From NCBI GenBank assembly GCA_016936335.1, contig JAFGXZ010000296.1, forward strand, positions 1 to 16,536: a stretch of 16,536 nt of DNA. Reading direction: 5' to 3'. The notes under the pieces are model-generated. The model was not told the DNA's origin. It did no database searches and saw only the letters and a list, made by a program, of their open reading frames with translations. A program made the position numbers and the translations under genes. The stretch is from Fidelibacterota bacterium (GTDB lineage: Bacteria; Fidelibacterota; UBA2242). Shown in pieces: positions 1 through 6,030 of the stretch. Positions within the stretch are counted from its first letter, which is position 1. The number at the start of each line of letters is the position of its first letter.

Positions 1-1
1 C

Positions 2-610
2 GGAGAGATTATGGCCATCACCGGAGCGACAATTTCGTCAAAAGCTGTGATCGATATAATAAATGCGGCATTGGTTGAAAACAGTCGAATATTGAAAGAA
101 AATACCGACCTGAATATTGGGGAATGTCCGGCAATCAACGCTGTGAACGATACTGCCTTCGATCCGGAATTGGTCCCGGAAGGTGCCGAAATATTAACAA
201 TTGGTAATAAAACCTATTTCCTGAATAAAAATGATAATGGTTTGGTCAAAGGAGTTGCATTTATTGCCAGTGGTGAAGGATTTCAAAGTACGATAAAAGT
301 TCTGGCTTGCATGAATCCGGATTTTACGAAAATGCAGAGCCTTGAAATTATTCAGCAGGATGAAACAGAAGGTTGGGGAACCCGAATCGTCAATGATAAA
401 ACGAATGACAATCCACAATGGTTTATAAAACAATTTAATAACCTGGCAATAAAAGAATTCATTACATCAGTATCTGAAATTCCTGATAAAGAAAAGGGAG
501 AGGTCCAGTCAATCTCAGGCGCAACCGTTTCTTCTGAAGCAATAATCAATATATTAAATGCTTCGATAAAAGGATATCGTGATACGTATCTAAACCGGAA
601 GGTGAATTGA
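2..610 (+). CDS. rnfG: Electron transport complex subunit RnfG, 5'-truncated by the window, with two FMN-binding motifs
   Basis: RnfG is the periplasm-facing flavoprotein subunit of the Rnf ferredoxin:NAD+ oxidoreductase and carries covalent FMN on a threonine. The frame is open to the window edge. It enters in the middle of a motif (ITGATISS, candidate Thr at bases 29-31), so the Met at base 11 is internal and the gene is partial. After a linker there is a full second FMN-binding domain: a core containing the QQDETEGWGTRI segment, which matches the family's ETPGLG region, and a closing SISGATVSS motif with its Thr at bases 524-526. Family members usually carry one such domain, so two in tandem is unusual. 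The Asp normally six residues before the flavinylated Thr is Met in the first motif and Gln in the second. The stop TGA lies one base before the rnfE start. The FMN-binding family is clear. RnfG rather than NqrC follows from the neighbouring rnfB. Confidence 0.88.
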   Translation, partial: GEIMAITGATISSKAVIDIINAALVENSRILKENTDLNIGECPAINAVNDTAFDPELVPEGAEILTIGNKTYFLNKNDNGLVKGVAFIASGEGFQSTIKVLACMNPDFTKMQSLEIIQQDETEGWGTRIVNDKTNDNPQWFIKQFNNLAIKEFITSVSEIPDKEKGEVQSISGATVSSEAIINILNASIKGYRDTYLNRKVN

Positions 611-611
611 G

Positions 612-1220
612 ATGGCAAGTAAAACAAGTCATTCGAAAGAATTTTTAAAAGGATTATGGGATGAAAATCCTGTATTGCGTATGTTACTTGGGCTTTGCCC
701 GACACTCGCGGTTACAAATTCAGCTATAAATGGATTTTCCATGGGACTAGCAGTTATTTTTACTCTGGTCATGTCCAGTTCAATTATATCGATAGCACGA
801 AATATTATCCCAAAAGAGGTACGAATTCCGACATTTATTATCGTCATTGCTACATTTGTGACGATTGCAGATAAAATGCTGGCTGCTTATGTACCGGATA
901 TCAGCAAAGCCCTTGGGCCGTTCGTGCCACTAATTGTTGTAAACTGTATCATTCTTGGTCGGCAGGAGGCCTTTGCTTCGAAAAATCCAGTTGGCCGTTC
1001 AATTATTGATGCGCTGGGGATGAGTGTCGGTTTTACGATCACATTGACGATATTAGGCTCGATCCGGGAACTCCTTGGAGTCGGTACTATATTCGCCGTC
1101 CAGATAATGCCGTCAAGTTTTGAACCCTGGATGGTAATGGTCTTACAACCCGGTGCGTTTTTAACATTAGGATTGATGATTGGGATCAGCAACTGGTTGA
1201 ATGCAAGGAGGGCTAAATAA
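612..1220 (+). CDS. rnfE: Electron transport complex subunit RnfE
   Basis: This is an integral membrane subunit of the Rnf complex, homologous to NqrD, and part of the ion-translocating membrane core. The 202-residue protein matches the usual length of about 200. It begins with the family's cytoplasmic N-terminal segment (FLKGLWDENPVLRMLLGLCPTLAV, split here as FLKGLWDENPV then LRMLLGLCPTLAV) and continues through about six hydrophobic segments. The conserved loop VPLIVVNCIILGRQEAFA sits at about residues 105-122 and contains a Cys of the type that holds the intramembrane Fe-S site shared with RnfA. It starts one base after the rnfG stop and ends in a TAATG overlap with rnfA, which indicates translational coupling. 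A GGAAGGTG stretch just upstream can serve as ribosome binding site. Confidence 0.95.
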   Translation: MASKTSHSKEFLKGLWDENPVLRMLLGLCPTLAVTNSAINGFSMGLAVIFTLVMSSSIISIARNIIPKEVRIPTFIIVIATFVTIADKMLAAYVPDISKALGPFVPLIVVNCIILGRQEAFASKNPVGRSIIDALGMSVGFTITLTILGSIRELLGVGTIFAVQIMPSSFEPWMVMVLQPGAFLTLGLMIGISNWLNARRAK

Positions 1221-1795
1221 TGGCGAACCTGTTTATCATATTTTTATCGGCAGTAATAGTTAATAACTACGTGCTGGTAAATTTTCTCGGCATCTGCCCG
1301 TTTGTCGGGGTTTCCAAGAGAATCGGTCCGGCAATCAGCATGGGGCTGGCAACGACCTTTGTCATGACATTGACAGCAGCGGTAGCATGGCTGGTAAATC
1401 GATATATTCTGGAGGGTTTGAACCTTCAATTTTTACAGACTGTATCTTTTATTCTGGTGATCGCTTCACTGGTACAGCTGGTAGAAATGTTTATTAAAAA
1501 GATCAGCAAACCGCTGTATGACGCCCTGGGTATTTTCCTGCCATTAATCACCACGAACTGTGCGATCCTGGGTGTTGCATTGTTTCTGGTTCTAAAAGAG
1601 TACAACTTTATTGAGAGTATTATCTTCGGATTTAGCGCCGGCGTGGGTTTTATGTTAGCGATTATCATAATGGCAGGTATCCGTGAGGAATTGGAATTGG
1701 CAGATGTACCAGAATATTTCAAAGGAGCGCCGATAACAATGATAGTCGCTGGTTGTCTGGCGCTGGCGTTTATGGGTTTTTCCGGACTGATTTAA
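1220..1795 (+). CDS. rnfA: Electron transport complex subunit RnfA
   Basis: RnfA is the second polytopic membrane subunit, homologous to NqrE, and pairs with RnfE in inverted topology in the membrane core. At 191 residues it matches the family length. The signature N-terminal run (NNYVLVNFLGICPFVGVSK) at about residues 15-33 and the LPLITTNCAILGVALF segment at about 108-123 hold the two conserved Cys regions thought to bind the intramembrane Fe-S cluster. The GIREELELADVPEYFKG loop near the C-terminus is also typical. The start codon shares its A with the rnfE stop, and GGAGGG at 1207-1212 is a clear Shine-Dalgarno sequence. The rnfB start follows 13 bases after the stop. Confidence 0.96.
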   Translation: MANLFIIFLSAVIVNNYVLVNFLGICPFVGVSKRIGPAISMGLATTFVMTLTAAVAWLVNRYILEGLNLQFLQTVSFILVIASLVQLVEMFIKKISKPLYDALGIFLPLITTNCAILGVALFLVLKEYNFIESIIFGFSAGVGFMLAIIIMAGIREELELADVPEYFKGAPITMIVAGCLALAFMGFSGLI

Positions 1796-1808
1796 ATGGA
1801 GTATTGAG

Positions 1809-2627
1809 ATGGTTGACAGTTCTCTGATATATGCAGTATTGAGTATGGGTGGATTGGGACTCTTCTTTTCGATTTTGATCAGCCTTGCAAACAAAAAGTT
1901 ACATGTAGAGGAGGATCCTCGGATTGAAATGATTGGAGAGTTACTTCCCGGTGCAAATTGTGGAAGCTGCGGTTATGCCGGTTGTGCAAATTTTGCTGAA
2001 AATTTGGCTGGTGGCAAGTCTCAACTGAGCGCCTGCCCGGTTTGTGGTCCTGAGGCTGCGGAGAAAATTGCCCTGATCCTGGGCGTGGAAGTAGAATCCG
2101 GTGAGCGACAGGTTGCGATTGTCATGTGCCAGGGTGGTGATGGAACTGTCAAAAAGAAGGCGGAATATGAAGGCATACGGTCTTGTATCGGAGCGACATT
2201 TGTCAGTGGTGGCGAACGAGCCTGCAGCTATGGTTGTATCGGCTTTGGTGACTGCGTGGCGGTCTGTCCATTTGATGCTATTCACATGAATGAAAAAGGG
2301 ATACCGGTTGTCGATCGAATCAAATGCACAGGATGTGGGAATTGTGTTGTTGCCTGTCCGCGCAATGTGATTGAATTGCATCCGCTTAGCCATCATGTAT
2401 TTGTATTGTGCCGAAATAAAGATAATGGAAAAAATTCGCGGGCAGTTTGCAGCGCCGCCTGTATTGCCTGTAAAATTTGTGAAAAAGCAGTGGATGGGAT
2501 TGGTTTCAACGTGATTGATAATTTGGCCGTTGTGGATCATGAAAAATACACCAAAGAACCAGTACTTCCGACTGAAAAATGCCCGACCAAATGTATTGTT
2601 ATTGTCGGTGAAGCCGGCGAAAAATAA
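1809..2627 (+). CDS. rnfB: Electron transport complex subunit RnfB, multi-cluster ferredoxin-type protein
   Basis: RnfB is the cytoplasmic Fe-S subunit that takes electrons from reduced ferredoxin. A single N-terminal membrane helix (about residues 5-27) is followed by a 4Fe-4S domain with Cys51, 54, 59 and 76 in the C-x2-C-x4-C-x16-C spacing. Two ferredoxin-type clusters follow: Cys139/143/149/153 and Cys173/176/179/183. The C-terminal third holds a further group (Cys214, 218, 221, 224) and a late pair (Cys258, 262), as in the longer RnfB forms of anaerobes rather than the short proteobacterial form. The presence of RnfB identifies the operon as Rnf and not Na+-Nqr, which lacks this subunit. 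Its TAA stop directly abuts the ATG of the next gene, so the two are probably coupled. Confidence 0.96.
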   Translation: MVDSSLIYAVLSMGGLGLFFSILISLANKKLHVEEDPRIEMIGELLPGANCGSCGYAGCANFAENLAGGKSQLSACPVCGPEAAEKIALILGVEVESGERQVAIVMCQGGDGTVKKKAEYEGIRSCIGATFVSGGERACSYGCIGFGDCVAVCPFDAIHMNEKGIPVVDRIKCTGCGNCVVACPRNVIELHPLSHHVFVLCRNKDNGKNSRAVCSAACIACKICEKAVDGIGFNVIDNLAVVDHEKYTKEPVLPTEKCPTKCIVIVGEAGEK

Positions 2628-3068
2628 ATGGATGAAAGTTTTGAAATAGGGGTCATTGTCAGTGTGATCGATACGATTGCCGAAATCGAATTGCTGGACA
2701 ATGATCATTGTCATTCCTGTGGTGCCCGAATGATTTGTCGACCGGGTGATTCAGGGAAAAGGACTCTTAAATTGACGAATATATTAAATGCAAAGATCGG
2801 CGATCGTATTCTTATTGAGCAATCCGATAAAAATCAACTGAAACTGGCGTTCATGCAATATGGTTTTCCATTACTCGGTTTTTTATTTGCCATTATCCTT
2901 GCGGGCGTATTTATCAAAACACCATTCATCGGGATTCCGCCGGAAGTTCAGCAATTTTTCATTGCTGTTCTGATTCTGGTACTTGCTGGATGGCTGACTC
3001 GAAAATGGTCAATAAAAAAAGCATCCACGGATTTTTCAGTATTCTCCATGAAAGAGATTTGTCAATAA
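2628..3068 (+). CDS. RseC/MucC-family membrane protein (SoxR-reducing-system type)
   Basis: This 146-residue protein has the layout of the RseC family: a small N-terminal soluble domain with a Cys group (Cys28, 31, 37 in HCHSCGARMIC), then two hydrophobic segments at about 72-96 and 106-122. In proteobacteria RseC belongs to two contexts, modulation of sigma-E signalling and, with the Rsx (Rnf) complex, keeping SoxR reduced. RseC-like genes are often found beside rnf operons in other phyla, where the role is less certain. Here it begins immediately after the rnfB stop (TAAATG) with no gap, which makes a role in Rnf assembly or Fe-S handling more likely than a sigma-E role; that is an inference. 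Only the family assignment is firm. Confidence 0.82.
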   Translation: MDESFEIGVIVSVIDTIAEIELLDNDHCHSCGARMICRPGDSGKRTLKLTNILNAKIGDRILIEQSDKNQLKLAFMQYGFPLLGFLFAIILAGVFIKTPFIGIPPEVQQFFIAVLILVLAGWLTRKWSIKKASTDFSVFSMKEICQ

Positions 3069-3090
3069 TCCAACCAAGAAAAACAATCAA

Positions 3091-4077
3091 ATGAAAAAAG
3101 TATTTTTATCACTAATTCTAATTGGAATTACTGTTGGTTTATTCGGCTGTAATTCGGAAAATTCGTTAAAATCGTACCAGATTACCCAATTTGCGTTGGG
3201 TACGGTTATTGAAATTACAGTACTGGATATTTCCGAAGAGCATGCAAATCAAGCCATTGATGCGGCAATAGCCGAAATCAACCGAATCGGTGCGTTGTTT
3301 TATGAGGGCAATCCGAAGAGTCCCCTATACGAATTCAGTCATCGTACTGTTAACAGTGTCATAATGCCTGATGAGGTACTATATCTGATTCAGAGAGGGC
3401 AGGAGGTGTCGAAACTGACATATGGTTGTTTTGATATGACAGTTGGTATCCTATTACCATTATGGGATTTTAAATCAGAAAATCCGAAACCGCCTTCTGA
3501 AAATAAAATTCTGTCGTTACTTCCCTTTGTTAATTATCAATCATTGACGGTTGACCTTGAAAATAATTTACTTATTTCGACTTCGCCAAGAACAATGTTA
3601 ACGACTGGTGGGATTGCCAAGGGTTATGCCGTTGATAGAGCGATTCAAATATTATCTGACAATAATGTTAAAGGTGCGTTGGTAAATGCAGGTGGTGATT
3701 TGCGGGTATTGCCCAGGGCCGATGGGAAAAAATGGCGTGTTGGCATTCAAAATCCGAGAATGCAACGGGAATTACTGAAAGTCATTGAAATTGACAGCGG
3801 GGCGGTAGTAACATCCGGTGATTATCAAAAGTTCTTTTTCTATAATGAAAAACGATTTCATCATATATTAAATCCAAAGACCGGATACCCGGCCGATTCC
3901 TGTCAGTCTGTCACGATCATCGCTCCGACAACGGAACAAGCAGATGCTTTGGCGACCGGGATATTTGTCGCTGGTGTAAAACTGGGCATTGAGTTGTTGG
4001 AGACAATACCACATACGGAAGGACTTATTGTCCGGTATGATGGAAAAATAGTAACATCATCCGGATTTGCTCAATAA
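3091..4077 (+). CDS. apbE: FAD:protein FMN transferase, ApbE family lipoprotein
   Basis: ApbE transfers FMN from FAD to a threonine in SGAT-type motifs of RnfG, RnfD, NqrB, NqrC and related proteins on the outer face of the membrane. The 328-residue protein has a lipoprotein signal ending in LFGC, so Cys20 is the predicted lipidated residue. The family motifs appear in order: GCFDMTVGILLPLW (112-125), GGIAKGYAVDRA (173-184), NAGGDLRV (199-206), TSGDYQKFF (241-249), HHILNPKTGYP (257-267) and ADALATG (284-290). Asp285 and Thr289 fit the Mg2+-binding site. All expected elements are present, so the enzyme should be active. It lies 22 bases after the RseC-family gene as the last gene of the rnf cluster, beside its likely substrate RnfG. 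The upstream ribosome binding site is weak. A strong terminator follows the stop. Confidence 0.95.
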   Translation: MKKVFLSLILIGITVGLFGCNSENSLKSYQITQFALGTVIEITVLDISEEHANQAIDAAIAEINRIGALFYEGNPKSPLYEFSHRTVNSVIMPDEVLYLIQRGQEVSKLTYGCFDMTVGILLPLWDFKSENPKPPSENKILSLLPFVNYQSLTVDLENNLLISTSPRTMLTTGGIAKGYAVDRAIQILSDNNVKGALVNAGGDLRVLPRADGKKWRVGIQNPRMQRELLKVIEIDSGAVVTSGDYQKFFFYNEKRFHHILNPKTGYPADSCQSVTIIAPTTEQADALATGIFVAGVKLGIELLETIPHTEGLIVRYDGKIVTSSGFAQ

Positions 4078-4079
4078 GA

Positions 4080-4111
4080 AAAGCCGTCTGCCCGATAGAG
4101 CAGACGGCTTT
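4080..4111. terminator. Bidirectional intrinsic terminator between convergent apbE and the parvulin gene
   Basis: A perfect 12-bp stem (left arm 4080-4091, right arm 4100-4111) with an 8-base loop lies three bases after the apbE stop and about 20 bases past the 3' end of the minus-strand gene. The minus-strand transcript leaves the stem into a U-rich run (TTTTCTT), the plus-strand transcript into a short TTT. Placement between convergent genes and the stem strength support termination in both directions. Confidence 0.9.
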
Positions 4112-4129
4112 AACAGTTGAAAATATTTA

Positions 4130-5146
4130 CTAATATTCAATTACTTTAAAATTTGCTTTTTTCTTCAGTTTTTCCAGATTATCATCATAAACCTGATTCC
4201 GCTTGTCCTGTTCCAGTTTTGCTTTCATACTGTCTTTGACCTCTTCAAAAGGTTTTTCTTCCGGTTTCCGTTCAATGACTTTTATGATATGATAACCATA
4301 AGATGTTTCGACAATGTCGCTGATTTCACCAACAGGGACACCAAAAGACGCATCTTCAAATGGCTTCACCATCCGGCCGCGAGTAAAATTTTCATACAGG
4401 CCGCCGTTTTTGCTGGAACCGGGATCTTCAGAGTATTCGTTGGCGAGGGCTGCGAAGTCTTCGCCGGCATTAGCTCTTTTCAGAATAGCTTCCATTTCTT
4501 GATATTTGGCCACTTTACTGGAATCATCAAGACCCTGAGTTTTTAACAAAATGTGACGGACAGTTGCATATTTATCCTGTTTATAATTTTCCATCAAATC
4601 ATCATCGGTGACTTCAAAATCTTTTGAAAGGGCGGTATCGACATATTTCTCAATCATGATTCCATCACGAGTATCGTTGCGCACGGTTTCATATTCTATG
4701 TTATTGTTTTGGAGCCATGACATAAACCGTTCTTTTCCGCCATCACGAATATAACGCTCGTTAATAAGACTGTCGATTTCTTCGTCGGAAACCTGGATAT
4801 TCATTGATTTCGCTTCTCTGAGAAGGAGTTTCACTTCGCCCATTTGGAGTGCGTTTTGGTCAATAATCGTCTTGATACGATCAGCATTAAAATTTGTCAA
4901 TTGCTGGGCACGATTTCCGAAATTTGTTTGAATTACGTTTAGTATATCACCTGTTGTAATGTCAAAGTACTTCGTCGAAATCAGGGGTTTGTTCTGATCG
5001 GGATCGTAATAAGGAATCTTTTCTGCAAGAGATTTTGCAAGATTGTAAGCAGGACTATCCTTTTCCAGGATTAAACTGGGTTCCTTTTTAGTACACGATG
5101 TGACAGCCACAAGCAATACCAGCAGCGAAATGGCGAATTTTTTCAT
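4130..5146 (-). CDS. Parvulin-type peptidyl-prolyl isomerase lipoprotein (SurA/PrsA-like)
   Basis: This is a 338-residue envelope foldase or chaperone candidate. The N-terminus is a lipoprotein signal with lipobox VTSC (Cys18). Residues about 80-190 form a helical SurA_N-like chaperone region. Residues about 194-292 form one parvulin domain that starts at the VRHILLKT motif (His198), passes through EDFAALANEYSEDPGSSKNG and GVPVGEISDIVET, and ends with YGYHIIKV (His286); both conserved parvulin histidines are present. A Lys-rich helix closes the protein. GAGGAG lies about 7 bases before the ATG on the minus strand. In diderms such proteins usually assist outer-membrane protein folding in the periplasm, but the exact partner cannot be read from sequence. 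It is the only clear minus-strand gene here and is convergent with apbE. Confidence 0.9.
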   Translation of the reverse strand: MKKFAISLLVLLVAVTSCTKKEPSLILEKDSPAYNLAKSLAEKIPYYDPDQNKPLISTKYFDITTGDILNVIQTNFGNRAQQLTNFNADRIKTIIDQNALQMGEVKLLLREAKSMNIQVSDEEIDSLINERYIRDGGKERFMSWLQNNNIEYETVRNDTRDGIMIEKYVDTALSKDFEVTDDDLMENYKQDKYATVRHILLKTQGLDDSSKVAKYQEMEAILKRANAGEDFAALANEYSEDPGSSKNGGLYENFTRGRMVKPFEDASFGVPVGEISDIVETSYGYHIIKVIERKPEEKPFEEVKDSMKAKLEQDKRNQVYDDNLEKLKKKANFKVIEY

Positions 5147-5254
5147 GGTTACTCCTCAGATTATCTTTAGTAAAAATCGACGTAAGATATAAATAAATAA
5201 AAATAATTCATAGTTATTTCCCGGATATTGCCATTCATAACTCTTTTGTATATA

Positions 5255-5274
5255 AAAAGTTTCATAAAACTTTT
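5255..5274. repeat. AT-rich 8-bp perfect inverted repeat
   Basis: AAAAGTTT (5255-5262) and AAACTTTT (5267-5274) flank a CATA loop. It sits in the 171-base gap between the minus-strand parvulin gene and the tRNA-Arg, so it could lie in either promoter region as an operator, or be a chance feature of AT-rich DNA. No gene is visible in that gap. A loose -10-like TTTAAT (5299-5304) precedes the tRNA, but no convincing -35 was found. Confidence 0.4.
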
Positions 5275-5317
5275 GTGAGTTAGGTTTGAATGATGTAATT
5301 TAATCCGCTTTTTTATT

Positions 5318-5389
5318 GCCCCCATAGCTCAGTGGATAGAGCGCCAGCCTCCGGAGCTGGAAGCACAGGTTCAAGTCCTGTTGGGGGTA
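5318..5389 (+). tRNA. tRNA-Arg, anticodon CCG
   Basis: The cloverleaf is complete. The acceptor arms are 5318-5324 and 5382-5388 with one G-U pair, and the discriminator A is at 5389. The D-arm holds AGCTCAGTGGATAGAGC. The anticodon stem CCAGC/GCTGG (5344-5348/5356-5360) encloses the loop CTCCGGA, with anticodon CCG at 5351-5353 reading the Arg codon CGG. The T-arm carries the GTTCAAGTC loop. CCA is not encoded at the 3' end. It stands alone, with no second tRNA beside it. Confidence 0.97.
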
Positions 5390-5645
5390 CAAAATTTTAA
5401 AAAACAGTATCGCTTCAATCTAAATACATAAATGGTTGAACGGATGTATGTTGGTGATTTAATTACTCGATAATCCAATTAATATCTGGCCTTATCCAGA
5501 AAAATTGTCGTAATGTCATTTAGAAACAAATATCAGTCTTCCAATGTGACGAAATGTCCAGTATGATTTCTGGCATAGGCTTTGTAAAATACGTATCGCT
5601 TTTTAAAAGTAGTGAAATTGGAAATGTGTTGGAATTTGGTTTCTG
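5390..5645. other. Non-coding stretch between tRNA-Arg and the groESL promoter
   Basis: No credible reading frame was found on either strand. Visible details are weak: a 5-bp hairpin (TCTGG 5485-5489 with CCAGA 5496-5500), a CCAG/CTGG pair (5558-5561 with 5570-5573), and two copies of TATCGCTT, one near 5410 and one near 5595. None amounts to a recognised RNA or terminator. The stretch most likely serves as tRNA trailer and groESL upstream region. Confidence 0.5.
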
Positions 5646-5651
5646 TATAAT
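5646..5651 (+). promoter_or_regulatory. Candidate -10 element of the groESL promoter
   Basis: TATAAT is an exact match to the sigma70 -10 consensus, 72 bases before the groES ATG. Transcription would begin near 5658, ahead of the inverted repeat at 5680-5701. No good -35 hexamer stands at the standard distance: TTGGAA at 5618-5623 is 22 bases away and TTGGAA at 5629-5634 is 11. Confidence 0.5.
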
Positions 5652-5679
5652 GAAGATTATTGATTAAATAAAAGTAACA

Positions 5680-5701
5680 TTAGCCACCAAAAAAGTGCTA
5701 A
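5680..5701 (+). promoter_or_regulatory. CIRCE-like inverted repeat before groES, probable HrcA operator (degenerate)
   Basis: TTAGCcAC and GTGCTAA face each other across about seven A-rich bases in the groES leader. The canonical HrcA operator is TTAGCACTC-N9-GAGTGCTAA. Here the outer TTAGC/GCTAA arms are intact, but the left arm has an extra C, the inner TC/GA pairs are missing and the total length is 22 instead of 27. Position between the -10 element and groES is typical for CIRCE. No hrcA gene is in the window. Confidence 0.55.
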
Positions 5702-5722
5702 AAATTGAAAGGAGAATGGAAT

Positions 5723-6010
5723 ATGGCGATTAAACCTTTAGCAGATCGAGTGGTTGTAAAACCATCTGAAGCGGAAGAAAAAACATCTGGTGGAATAATC
5801 CTGCCAGATACTGCAAAGGAAAAACCACAGGAAGGTACTGTGATTGCAGTCGGACCAGGAAAAGTTAGTGAAAACGGAACAAAAGTCGCAATGGAAGTAA
5901 AAGTAGGAAATAAAATTCTCTACGGTAAGTACTCCGGAACTGAAGTCACCATTGATGGTGTTGAACATCTAATTATGAGAGAAAGTGATATTTTAGCTGT
6001 CATCAGCTAA
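5723..6010 (+). CDS. groES: Co-chaperonin GroES (Hsp10)
   Basis: GroES caps the GroEL ring in the cytoplasm. The 95-residue protein starts with MAIKPLADRVVVKPSEAEEK, carries the mobile loop that binds GroEL (about residues 16-35, with TSGGIILPD) and has the GKYSGTEV segment near the C-terminus. The ATG at 5723 is preferred over a TTG 18 bases upstream because it matches the family N-terminus and has GGAG at 5711-5714 at correct distance. groEL follows after 20 bases, with its own AAAGGAG site. Confidence 0.98.
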   Translation: MAIKPLADRVVVKPSEAEEKTSGGIILPDTAKEKPQEGTVIAVGPGKVSENGTKVAMEVKVGNKILYGKYSGTEVTIDGVEHLIMRESDILAVIS

Positions 6011-6030
6011 AGTAGAAAGGAGCAAAACTA

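Noticed and set aside
1941..2714. 257-codon reading frame antisense to rnfB
   Set aside because: It is fully covered by the real rnfB frame on the other strand, has an odd Thr/His/Phe-rich composition and no ribosome binding site; a shadow of the coding strand.
5485..5500. Small hairpin TCTGG/CCAGA as a terminator for tRNA-Arg
   Set aside because: The stem has only five pairs and is followed by A residues on the plus strand, with no T-run.
5705..5722. Upstream TTG start for groES
   Set aside because: It would use the Shine-Dalgarno sequence as codons and add six residues not found in the GroES family.
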